From Dillenia suffruticosa (taxonomy: Eukaryota > Streptophyta > Magnoliopsida > Dilleniales > Dilleniaceae), in the NCBI GenBank assembly GCA_033439265.1, contig JAVTVX010000031.1, forward strand, positions 481,501 to 545,500: a DNA stretch of 64,000 nt, read 5' to 3'. The notes below the pieces were generated by a model. That model ran no database searches and was not told the origin of the DNA. It saw only the letters and a program-made list of their open reading frames with translations. This document shows, piece after piece, positions 25,974-46,206 of this stretch. Numbering within the stretch: position 1 is the stretch's first letter; each line of letters begins with the position of its first letter. The position numbers and the translations under genes were made by a program.

Positions 25974-28900
25974 TGTAACATCGACACTATGGTATCCATA
26001 CTGTTGTACTCCTATTCATGAAAATATATAATATTCCTCAGTTCCTATATAAAAAATCCACTCAGAAATTTTTACGATAAAATCATTTTAAAAAATTTCA
26101 GCAAAAATTGCAAGAGATTAAAATTTTTCAAAATGACCACTGAGAGTCAAATAATAATCAGAATAGCCTTAGAAGTACATAAGAACTTCAAATATAGATA
26201 AATCATACCTCACAGAGCCAAATCAGGAATTTCTGTAAAAGTTACCCGAAATCCTAATTTGGGACAAAAGTTATACAGTAAGGCTAAACGCCCTTGTTTT
26301 GACGTGGGGTCAATTTAATTAGACCTAATACGAGAGTTTGGGTCTACTGTGAAATTTTGAGAATTTTCGGAATCAAAATGAATTTTATAAGTCAAGAGAA
26401 TTGAAATTTTTAGAAAAATAAGAGAAAGGAAAATAAATGGTCAAGTTAAATAAATTTGGGTAGTACTTAAAATATATTTAATGCATTTAAAAAGTAAAAA
26501 GAAAATGAAATTTATTAGTAAATTGATTCAATCGTGAGAATTTGATGATGGATAAATTAATGGTCAAGAAAGGAAGAAAAATTCAAATTGGCTTCTTTAA
26601 CCTTAAGATTTAATAATTAAATTAGAAAAAAAATGTAATAAAAGAGTGAAGAAGTGTGTGGTGGAGAGGGAAAATGTGTGTGAGAGAGAGAGAGGAAGTG
26701 AGAGAGTGTAAAACTTGTTTATTTAAAGTAGAATAAATAAATTTCAAGAACTAGGATCAATTATTAAACAATGAAAGGCCAAGATCCAATGTGAGTTAAG
26801 TAAATGAGTTGGAAAGCCCTAACCACTTCTCATTTCTTCCAAGAGCCGTGAGAAACCCAAAGGAAAAAGAGAAAGAAATCTTTTCACCTCCTCCCAAAAC
26901 TGTGAGTTCATTCTTGACGAAGCTTGTAATTTCTTCAAACAATTTACCAATATTATTACATAAATCCAACACTTTTTATCTCTAGTATAACATATCCAAA
27001 AACTAGAAATAAAGGAGAAGAGTTGCTAGATGATTCAAGGGTGGAAACTATAAGGTTCAAGTGAAAAGATCTATGGTTCCTTCAATTTTTCTTCAACAAC
27101 TTTAGGGTGACCAAAAAAATAAGAAGTAAGGGAGGAAGGAAGGATTCTTTGGAGGAGAAGACTTGTGTGGGCTTGAAACGTCTATATTTGAGGTAAAGGA
27201 GAACTCTACACTTGCTGAAAAATTCCTACAGATTTTATCAAATGCTATAACATGATGTTTTAGTATAGTTTTATGGTTTAAGGTCTAGTTGAAGTCCAAA
27301 AGAATATAGAAATGGGTGTGCAGAAAATTTGGAATTTCTGGACATATACCCTTACCATACTATTTAAATCATGACTTTATCTACACTGCTGCAAATTGAA
27401 ATAGGTAAATTTCTGATAAAATTAGACTTCAAGAGCTTTAAAATGACATATGGTTCACTAAATTCTAATGAGAATCGAAATTTTAATGATTTTTCAAAGT
27501 GAGAAGTGCTGCAGGATCATACTCTGTTTTGCCATGTTTCTGTCCGTGAATTTACTATGGTTGTGAGCTGTTTTCAAGGCCAAATTAGACTACGCTCTAC
27601 TATGAAAAAATATCTTATCTTTAATTTGAGATAAGAATCAACTAAATCTGATGTATGTAGTGGAATTTATGACCATTTTTCAAAGACTGTGCAAATGTGC
27701 ATATGTATAGAAAATTCTGGGTAATGAGTTATAGGTATGTATATTAAGGTGAGGAAGAAACGGGCTAAATGTGTGCAAAATTTTATGATGAGCTGTTGAT
27801 TTTGTGTATGTGAATTTGAGGCAAAAAGGTGCGGAGAATATGTGTATGTACATGTAGGATCAATGTATGGCGTGTTGTGTTGGTGTATTGAAAGGATTAG
27901 AAAATGAGTGGTTATGTAAATTTTAAGATATAAGTGTGTGTTTGGTGAAATTAAAAATCAATTGAAATTCTCATTTCGGTGATTAAAGAGGGGACAGTGT
28001 ATGTAACATATTTGGGAATCTAGTTATGATGTTCTAGGATTTGATCCTATATGAAGGATTAGTTAAAAATAAAAATGTAACATTGAATTTGTCAATGCTA
28101 TGATGTTATATGTATTATCATTGTAGTGATACATTGGCTGATCGTTCGAGGAGAATACATTTTTGACATGTTATGATATTTTCAGGGAGTGCCATACTCT
28201 CCCATATATGTGAGTGAGACTTTGATGCTATGTTTTCAATTGAACACAAACTCCTATTTTATAGTTTTTCAAGTGACATATTTCCTGACTTGTATGAAAG
28301 CATATGATTTTGACTATATTTTGTAAATGTTGCTTTTGTGATTAATGGAGTGTCTCCAATGATTTGATTTAAATGATATGCATCCGTGATTTGTGATGAA
28401 ATGATATCGTGCCGTGTTTTGAAATTTCGAAATATGATTTCTGACATGACTATGCATTTTGGCACATTTGATAGATATTGGTTTGATACTTGGACTGAGA
28501 GTCCATAGAATTGACGGATATGATGATGTAATGATATTTTTGATGGATTCCGTAGCTACGAAGGACGTTTGTAGAGACACCCCATGTTGTCTGGATACGC
28601 TTGTGCAGGAGGAATCCGCAAACGTCATATGTATAGATGCGCTCAGATGAACTAAATTGGGGAGGATGTGTATTACGCCACAATCTAGCTCCGAGTGATG
28701 TACTATACACGAATTGTTAGGTATATGTATAGACATGGACTAGCCGGTTGAACCAAATGTGAGGAGGACATATGTTACGTCACTGTCTAGCATTTGGTGA
28801 GGCCTATGGCTAATGTTGGGGTAGAGAGCTAAATTTTATTTACTTGCATATGAAAAAAAAAACCCAATGCGTCCTTCATTGGTCGAGGTAAACCACTGCA

Positions 28901-29574
28901 GAGAATGTTTTATTGGCAAACTCTATATGATTTTGGAATTGTAAATGGATGCATCCTTTGATATTACGATATGTGATATGTGATCACTTGATTTCTGGAC
29001 ATGACATACTTGGTTTTGATATCATATTGGTTTTAAAATATACTTTGACACTCTATGCTCACACTTATGATTAAGAATATATTGTCGATCCCCTCACTCA
29101 CTGAGTATTTCCCCCATAATACTTACCCCTCACTTTTCCTTCATTTTCAGTTATAGACTTCGTAGGGAGACGTGTCGAGAGAGTTTGACACATTAATTTG
29201 TATTTGGAGATCTCAGACTTGGGTATGGTATCGACCATTCTTCCACAACAATTGTATTTGACGATTTGATATTGTATGTGTACATTTTGAGATCTATAGA
29301 ATGACCATTGTATAATTATATGGGGATGACTGTAATTATATTATATAATATAATTGAAACTCTCGAATCGTTGTTTGTTCATGCATTGAGGCAAAGTGTT
29401 GTGTTTCAAGTTTACTTTTACTTGGGAACATGTATTTTAGGAAAGAAAATTTTGGACTAGATTCCATGTTAATTTTGATAGCTTTACGGTGTCTCGATAT
29501 ATGGAGAGATTCTGCTCGTATATCGAGATATCGCGACGGTTGCGCGTGCTTGATTCGTGGGTTGGGGCGTTACA
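25974..29574 (+). mobile_element. Ty3/gypsy-type solo LTR nested in the copia element
   Basis: The segment runs from TGTAACATCG to GGGGCGTTACA, the TGTAAC..GTTACA termini common in large plant gypsy (Tekay/Del-like) LTRs. A perfect 5-bp duplication GAAGA flanks it (25969-25973 and 29575-29579). Inside, near 29090-29160, is the phrase CTCACTGAGTATTTCCCCC followed by ACTTACCCCTCAC, which I know from the 3' half of such LTRs. No gag-pol text is present and copia text resumes directly after it. A single large LTR left by recombination is therefore the best reading. A non-autonomous element with unrecognised ends is the alternative. The orientation is inferred from the TGTAAC/GTTACA ends and the 3'-half phrase. 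It must be younger than its copia host. Confidence 0.85.
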
Positions 29575-31423
29575 GAAGAAATAAAGGAGATGAGTAGAAT
29601 CCCTTACACCAGTGCAACGTGCATTCTAGTGTGTGCAACGAGGCATACACGTGTAATGTACGGTGTAATGTATGCGATGAGCTATACATGACCGGATGTT
29701 TAATTTGTAGTCGGTGTGGTGAATAGAATCAATCAAATCCTGGAAAGAAACACTGTAAAATAGTGAAAAGGATTTTGAGATATCTCAAGAGAATTGCGGA
29801 CCTCTCCTTGTATTACAGATGAGGTCATTTACGCGTTCCGTTGAGTATTCAAACGCCAATTGGGAGTAACAATCTGAATGAACACAAACTAACGTCAGGT
29901 TTTATCTTCTTAAAGCAGTAAGAACCAAACCTGTATAGCTCTATCTACGATAGAGACTGAGTTTGTAGTATACTAATGGCAGTTCATGAGAGTGTTTTGC
30001 TTTAAAAATTTCTAGATAACTTAGGGGTTGTAGCAGATAGTGGGAGGTAAGTAATAATTATTGTGATAATAAAACCTCATTGCCAACAATTAAGACCCTA
30101 AGTATCATAATAAAACCAAACATATTGATAAAGAAAACCGCTTTATGAGAGACATTACCGAAAAGGGTATTGTGACAACTAAGTACACCTTGATATATAG
30201 TATCGTGGTTGATCCCTTCACAAAAACCCATTATGAAGATTCATTTGTGAGATAAGGAATCATTGGATTTAGTATATTTTGACATTTCTCATCATGTACT
30301 GTATTTGATGCTTATTGAAATATATGTCATGCGTGCATTATTAACTCACAAGTTTATTATTCATGTACTTATTTATTGTCATATATCTTATGAGATGTTG
30401 TGATAAAAGATGTGTTAGACAGGTGTAGTCGACTCTCTCACACAAGTGACTACCTTCAAATCTTAGTGAGCGGAGATGTGATGGTTTTTAGTCGTAAAAG
30501 GTTTTGAGAGTGGCTCTACTAGAATATAAGTCGCCCTGATATGTGTTCAATATGAGGTCATCTGCGATATTACTAACATGAAAATACCCATATCCATGTT
30601 ATCTGTAAGTAATCAAGTTTGAGATCTCAGATATCACTTGCGATTAATGATATTATCCCTAAAATATTTTTTCTGAGATCTTTTGATAAAGTGCTATGTG
30701 TAAACTGAGTCGCATATCTGTATAGTATTAGAAAAATTTGACATATACCCTTTAAGAGATGGAGGAATAACAACGTGACACGTCTTTCATACCACGTGGG
30801 ATAAGACGACCATGAGATAGTGAGAGTTATTATTTGAGACGATAGTTTGATTGTTATCTCTGTTCATATTGTGTAAGACCCGAGATTCATTAGATGAGAT
30901 CTTTTATACTTTTATCATTTTCGATTGTTTTTAGAAGTTTTAGTTCAGTGTTACTATTTTAATTTGTTTACCTATGACTTGAAAAATAAATTAAGGTCTA
31001 AGGGTAGGTTTAGGAAAAGTAACTGAATTGAGATTGATAAATTCGAGTTTGGAAAAATGAAAACCAATAGATATTACATCATTGTGTTGTATTCACATGT
31101 CGACCGATTATACTAATCAATATTGGGATTTAAACAAAATAGTGAATACATAATCGAACAAATGATAGTGGATTACTTTCAATGAGGAAAGTCGCTCGAT
31201 GGATATAATTGAATTGAGTTTGGGGTACAACGAGTTCTTTTTTTATACTAACGGTGGCTTCTCGGTTATCTTAACAGGTGTATCGAGAAATCATTGCCTG
31301 CAGGTGTACTCATCGGTCGTACGATGCCCAATTCTGTGTGAAAGTCTAGCAGGGTGATATGATAGATCGCATGAGTTGTGATTTTGTGATGGATATAAAA
31401 TACTCTAATGTGCAAGTGAGAGA

Positions 31424-31893
31424 TATTGGTTATGTATGCTCACTTAGGGGCATTTTGGTAATCCTTGAGATAATGGGATAACTCCCATTATTCCATTTAT
31501 TACATATTAACCATCTAATTATGGCTCATTAATTACTGAATTGCAAGATGCCCAACGTGTGTGTGCTTCTTCTTTTTCTTCCATAGAGATAGAACGGAGG
31601 ATAGGGTTTTTTTGAGTGAGCACATACATCTCTAACATAATGAGGGATTGGAAAAATTCTGCGTAGGGAATTTTCGATATCACTACCATCACCAGATTTG
31701 AGGCTTGATGCGTCATGACAATGCGATAGTGGTTCGATCGCGTGATCACCATCCTGACTATATAATCTGTTTGAGAGATTTCGCGATACGATTAAATTTT
31801 AGAAAACTGATCCCATCGAGATATTTATCTTGAAAAATTCTGATTTATTTTTTACGCTTTTGTATGTACATGATGTGTCGATTAAATATAACA
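31424..31893 (+). repeat. 3' LTR, copia family A copy 1
   Basis: Begins TATTGGTTATGTATGC after the purine-rich AAGTGAGAGA and ends AAATATAACA. It aligns with 21171-21630. Confidence 0.92.
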
Positions 31894-31898
31894 TTTTT

Positions 31899-33039
31899 TA
31901 TTATAAACATATCCCGTACTTCCAAAAGGGGATCTGCTCCTCTCTTTTCTTTCTCTATCACTATTGCTTTGCTCTTTTTATGTTTACTAGTAGGCCGGAA
32001 CTTCCCTAAGCTCCTAAATCCTTCTCTCATTCTTTGTTTCCCTCTATCGTAGAAAAATCTCAAAATTAAACTATAGACCCGCACCCGCACCCACACCCAT
32101 CTTCACCTCCACCTCCAAAAAATATTTGCTTGAATTGAAGTTTTTCTCTTCTTTAAAAACCAAAAAGGAGATGACCCTAAACCACCTTTTTGCCTTAATT
32201 AATCATTTTTTCGTGGTTTAACCTATCTATAAACACCTTATGTAATAAGAGGTTTACATAGTTTTTTTTTAATAAAAATAATATTAGAGAGATTAAATGA
32301 GTCAAAAATTAATTAAATTAAATTTTAAATGGTAATCCATCTATCCATGTTTTAATTTTTTTTTTACTTAATATTAAAGATATTTTGTCGAATTCAAAAT
32401 TACTTGACTCTAAAAATTCATGTTTTAGTGGATTTTGTTATTAATTTATTTGGAAAAAAATAATACTAAATGAACCAAATGATCAAGATACACACTTGCC
32501 CATTCATGCAAATATATTTAGACTAATTCATTCAATTATAACCAAATCAACAAATAAATTAAATTATAAATTAATCAAAACGACACCATAATTATATAAA
32601 ATATCATAAATTTGACTCAAGATTTTATATCACAACTTGTAGTTTAAAACTTTATATTTTATTATTTTATGACAATTAATGCATATAGTTTTGAAATCAT
32701 ATTAAAAACGGAAGCAATAACAAGAAAAATATGACTTTATCGATTAAAAATATTATAAAAAAATTTCATTATCACCGATACAAAAATATAATATTATAAA
32801 TAAAGTCAAATATTTTGAAAATCTAATGAATAATTGATTTGATAATAAAAATCCAAAATTCCAAAATCTAAACCATATCATTTTATACATAAAATTATTG
32901 TTTTTATTTAAATTTTAAATATTTTATGGGTTTTAATATCTAAAAATTTTAAAATCGTTAAATTATCGATGATCATTAAATTTTGATTCAAGAGATATAA
33001 ACGAGGCTATTAATATTATGAAAATTATAGAATAATCCA

Positions 33040-33071
<32 letters not shown>

Positions 33072-33295
33072 TTAAGAGAAGGTGGTGTCGTTTGGGTCAT
33101 GGCCTTTGTTTTCGAGGGTGATAGGAAAGAACGTTTGTTTGAAAGGTGTTGTTTACGGCGGCATCATAATTAAAATATAAAAACATTGCATTTAATAAAA
33201 AGTATATGACGATTTGATTTGATGTACCAAAACTGATTGTATTTTTCAAATCCGGAAAATCAAAACCCCTCCAAGTCACTTAAAAACCCCCACTC
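31899..33295. other. AT-rich spacer upstream of the VAMP72 gene
   Basis: Pyrimidine-rich text near 31920-32060 is followed by very AT-rich DNA (32200-33000) without recognised genes. A (GA)n run lies at 33044-33071. The gene's promoter presumably lies in the last few hundred bases, but no single core element stands out. Confidence 0.5.
33044..33071. repeat. (GA)n microsatellite upstream of VAMP72
   Basis: A perfect GA run of about 28 bases, about 315 bases before the start codon. Confidence 0.95.
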
Positions 33296-33385
33296 CTCTC
33301 TCTCTCTCTCTATCTCTCTCACATTGCATCATGAAGGTTGAAAACAGAGAAAGAGAGAGAAACGGATAGAGAGAGAAATCTGAAG
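33296..33385 (+). promoter_or_regulatory. pyrimidine/purine-rich probable 5' leader of VAMP72 with a short uORF
   Basis: A (CT)n tract (about 33296-33320) is followed by GAGAGA-rich text directly before the start codon at 33386, the usual look of a plant 5' UTR. An upstream ATG at 33331 opens a 12-codon frame closed by TAG at 33367-33369, ahead of the main start. Whether it is transcribed depends on the unseen transcription start. Confidence 0.5.
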
Positions 33386-42129
<8,744 letters not shown>

Positions 42130-43489
42130 GCAGCATTCGTTGGAATGATGCCATTGCAAGAGGCACTGATGCTAGTGAAAGGCCTCATGCTAGCATATGA
42201 TTGCGAGAGAGAAATCTTTATAGGATGTCCGCCATATTTACCGTAACAGAAACAGGCAAATAGTGATTTTTGGAAGGCAATCTCGCCATATTTACCATAA
42301 CAGGCGGAATGGCATTCTCTAGGCTTGTAATGATTCGGTGTGAATTTTGAAGGCTGGAGAATGAGATTAGGTGTAACCTAGGAGTTGGGTTGGGCATACA
42401 CCACTTGTTTCTTTGGGCTTGACAAGTCCTGATTGGACCCAGCAATAGCCGAATAACGCCAGATTTGATTTGAAATTGTCACCAAACGATGCAAGATCTA
42501 TCAGTATTTTTAAAGTAAACCATTCGCGTTACTTGAGCTCAAAATACAACTTGGAGCACGATTCGGTTAAATTGTCTTTTTAAAATCATGAACTTGAAAC
42601 TTAAAAATTTTTAAATGAGGGGATCAAGTTTGTGTTGTAACGTATAAGATTCGGTTCGATTCACAAATTCAATCAAGGTTTTTTGAACACATCTCAATCA
42701 TAGGCTTTCCTTCACAATATTCAATTCTATTGAACGGACGAAGCAACAATTTAGGTTGCATTATGGTGTTGGAACAACCCTATTAATGAGTCTTTTTATT
42801 TTTAATAAAGGAGTCATCCCTAACATATGAGGCATGAGGGGCAAGTCTTTTTATAAGTGATTAGTTAACTAATTAGGCATATGAGGACTTGCCCCCTCAT
42901 GCCTAATTACTTAATATTGTTCCTCCATAATCTCATCTCAGCTTCTATTCTTTTTCCTCTTAGAAATAAGTATGAGGCATGAGGGGGCAAGTCTTTTACC
43001 ATCCCTAATGACAAAAAATTAAAAATTAAAAAAAAAAAAAATCAAATTTTTTACATATGATTACCAAAAACATTTCATCTTAATACGAATTATTAATATA
43101 CAAAATTTAAATAACGACAGTTTCTCGTAAAAAGAATTAAGCTACGATTAACAAACACATCAAAATCTTAGTACGAAAGCATGTAAACCAAGTGATTAGA
43201 ACTTAAAAGAACAGTGTATAGTTTTGGAACTTGATAAATAACGTGCTCTAACATCTATCCATCCAACACTAATTTAGTATAATTTATGAAAGATTAAGAC
43301 TAATTTTTTAAACATTTTGAAGATTACTTGCTAATCTGAGAAATTAAAATAGTTTAGGGGACTAAATATGTAATTTGGCATATTTCTTTTTCTAGGAAAG
43401 AAGAGAGAGAGAATTCATGGTCTCCCTGCCTTCTTCGTGTTCGTAGTCCTGCCCTTTTCGCCGGTTTCTTTTCTGCTTCTGCTGCTGCT

Positions 43490-43493
<4 letters not shown>
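42130..43493. other. VAMP72-SmD1 intergenic region
   Basis: The first few hundred bases are the likely VAMP72 3' UTR. A cluster of inverted and direct repeats lies at 42821-42998 (listed separately), followed by A-rich DNA. 'AGGGGACTAAATATGTAATTTGGC' style text near 43350-43380 resembles common plant dispersed repeats. The SmD1 promoter should lie in the last few hundred bases. Confidence 0.5.
42821..42998. repeat. inverted plus direct repeat cluster (AGGCATGAGGGGCAAGTC)
   Basis: The word AGGCATGAGGGGCAAGTC at 42830-42847 is matched in inverse by GACTTGCCCCCTCATGCCT at 42886-42904, with one extra C. It recurs directly at about 42974-42992. The spacer contains the palindrome TTAGTTAACTAA (42861-42872). 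A second, smaller hairpin can form between ATTAGGCATATGAGG and CCTCATGCCTAAT. Confidence 0.88.

Positions 43494-43529
<36 letters not shown>
43494..43529. repeat. (CT)n microsatellite in the SmD1 leader
   Basis: A CT run of about 35 bases ends 16 bases before the SmD1 start codon, probably inside the 5' UTR. Confidence 0.94.
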
Positions 43530-43534
<5 letters not shown>

Positions 43535-43545
43535 AAGAAGAGACA

Positions 43546-43719
43546 ATGAAGCTCGTTAGGTTAGTTTCACCGGTATTGTCTTTTTCTCTCTTCATGTTTT
43601 CCTTTTTATTGACTAATAATCTTAGGGTTTTCTTCCAAAATCTCAGGTTTTTGATGAAGCTGAACAACGAGACTGTCTCCATTGAACTCAAAAATGGTAC
43701 TGTCGTTCACGGCACCATC

Positions 43720-43752
<33 letters not shown>

Positions 43753-46159
43753 CTGTTGTTACTGTTTTAAGGGCTTTCCCTGCCACCTTAGGTTTTCGTT
43801 ACGGTGCTATCTTCAATTGTTTCTCGGCAATGTCTTTGTCAGTGATCAATTCAATTAGGAAGAAACGCGTCGAATAGATTTTGGAGGATGAAGAGGAAAC
43901 CTCTACTTTGAAATACTAATGAGTGAAGAGAAGGGAGGGTTTCGGCTAGGCTTTTGCGAAGAAGACACCCTGCTAATGTCTAATCTCTTTAACTGTATTT
44001 TGATTAGCATAGAAGGATAGTTTTTTAGAGTTCTGGGAGACTTTTGTCTTAGGAGGATTTGGCTTCTTTTCTGGTTACTTTGCTTCTCTTTTAGGTTGTA
44101 TCTGAAGAACCTCCTTGGAACATGTCTTGAAACTAAATTCATTCAAGACAAGAGCTACACCCCGGAGGAGTATTGTGGAAATTGTAAGTGCAATTTTTGA
44201 TTTATGGAAAAAGGATTAGGTGAAGTTTGCATGGTATCAATCACATAAAGTACATAGAAATCAAGTTACCCCTGATTTAGGGTAACCATATTTCTACAAT
44301 GCTGCTTGCTGTTACCCATGATTTGTCTCCGATAGGATAATAAATTGGTATGGATAACTACCCTTGATTTAGGGCCACTATTGGGCATGGAGGGGTATGA
44401 GGTGTTGTATAGCAAGATGGACACACTTCAGTTTGATCTCTCTAGCAAATTTTTAGTCAGAGGAAAAGACATTTAAAAAATCAGCAGATTTGAAAAGTTT
44501 GATCTTTCTAACAAAATGTAATGCAACGGAGCTCTCCACTTTTGGTTTTCATCCCTTCATGTTGTCTTTGATGAGGATTTAGCATTTCTAAAAGATTCCC
44601 TGCTTATTATAGTGACAAAGGATGTATCTCCTGAGTGCTTCTTTCTATGCATTCACATTGTTATTCCTCCCCCTCCCGCCAAACAAAAGAAAAAGAAGGG
44701 ATTTTGTCTTTAGATTAGATTTCTGTTCTCCAATGTGAAAAACATCACTTAAGTAGTTTACCATAGATGTGAAGCCAATTGACCACCAGTAAGATGAGCC
44801 ACACTGATACAGCTGCTCTTTTATTTATTAATTTTTTATTTTTGTGGTTTTTGGGGTGGGGGTTTCTAGCATCCATTGCCCAGAAGATCCTCTTTCTTGG
44901 AGTTTATTCATATTCAAGACCCCCCTGCTAGGGCGTTTTTCTTAAAGAAGCTATCTTGTTAGGAGTACAAACCATTTTCTATAAGCATGGCTTGTTTCAT
45001 AATTTTGAAGGATGTAGTGCTGTTTCTTGGACAAGGTGATACCAGAATTGCTACCTTCCCTGCCCATCAGGTTTTTGGTATTTGTGGTGCAATAACATCC
45101 GAGAAAGATTTTAAAGATGTTTGTTTCCTTTTACTTTAATGAAGGATGCGAGGAAGAGATTGTGAGTGGCCAAAAAGAATAACCTCTGGGTTTCATAGTT
45201 TGTACAAAAGATGTTGTTTTATGAGCAGCCAGTTTTGTTTATTTTGGTTTTTTTACCAATGCAAAGTGGAGGCAAAACTGATTACTTGGCATATCCATTT
45301 ATAAGATAATGAACCGGGCGAACACTTAAAATAGAAGCTGAGACCAGCTGATATGGCTGGTTCAGTCATTCATGCAGTTTCTCGGTAACTTTTTGCACCC
45401 CTGCTGACAATTGTTCTGGAGTTTGAGGACTTGTTTGCCTTGAGCATCCCCTTCCAAAATCTTCTCTTCTCAAATTGTTTTTGTTTTCCCAAAAGTTCTT
45501 ACTGCTCAATAATAGTCTTCTTTTCGGCTTTGATTTTATGGTGATTTTACCGTGTTTTGGTCCGTGTTGCTCCTATAATATGATATAGCATCTTCTTCTT
45601 TCCCCTGCCCACTGATTCATATTAAGTTTATGTATTTGTTTCCTATCAACTTATCGTATTTGCTTTCATAAGAACTGCTATATTCTTCTGAACTGAGTTG
45701 ATCTTTTTCCATGTTCTTGTCCTTGCCAAAATTTGAAAATATATTGTGGCTTCTTTTAGATGCTAACTATTAAGTACATGACTTATTACAAACTCTAATA
45801 CACAGCATCTTGGACGCTAGGACGAAGGGAGGGGTGGGTGGGGGGCTGCTGCAGCGTTCATATTTGAAGGAAAAGAATTATGTTTATAATCTCAAAAAAT
45901 TGTGGCCTGAAATGTTGCTTGTCATGCTAAAGATTATAATACCCGTCCTTCGAAATTATAACCCAAAATACATGTATTTAGTCCCTCTAAAACAGATTTT
46001 AGTCTTCGTCCCTTCATGGACATATACAACTAAAATATGGTAAAAACTAAGCACGTGTTTTAACAATATATATTTCGGGAAAGTTTTAGTAATAGTTTTG
46101 CATTGTAAGGTTCTAACTATCCATAAAATACTAGGTTTTGTGTGTTTATATATATGTAC

Positions 46160-46206
<47 letters not shown>

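Larger units (their letters stand above)
21171..31893 (+). mobile_element. Ty1/copia LTR retrotransposon (family A, copy 1) carrying a nested solo LTR
   Basis: Direct LTRs (21171-21630 and 31424-31893, about 460-470 bp) bound the element. A worn TTTTC-type 5-bp duplication (21166-21170 and 31894-31898) flanks it. A primer-binding site of Met-tRNA type (GGTATCAGAGC, from 21633) follows the left LTR. Parts: GC-rich leader about 22190-22640; gag-like region about 22980-23690, ending with a zinc-knuckle remnant; protease text near 23720-23780; integrase about 24060-25010; reverse transcriptase about 25090-25970; RNase H about 29580-30290, after the inserted solo LTR; a long non-coding 3' part to 31423. 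LTRs differ at roughly 15% by eye, so the insertion is old. The coding region is extensively broken. It is the same family as the element at 50714-57660. Confidence 0.92.

Noticed and set aside
28259-28736. Minus-strand frames of up to 140 codons
   Set aside because: They lie inside the gypsy-type solo LTR, show no domain and are probably chance frames.
44090-44200. Exon-like text in SmD1 intron 2 (CCCCGGAGGAG region)
   Set aside because: No matching splice sites or family, and no room in the conserved SmD1 protein.
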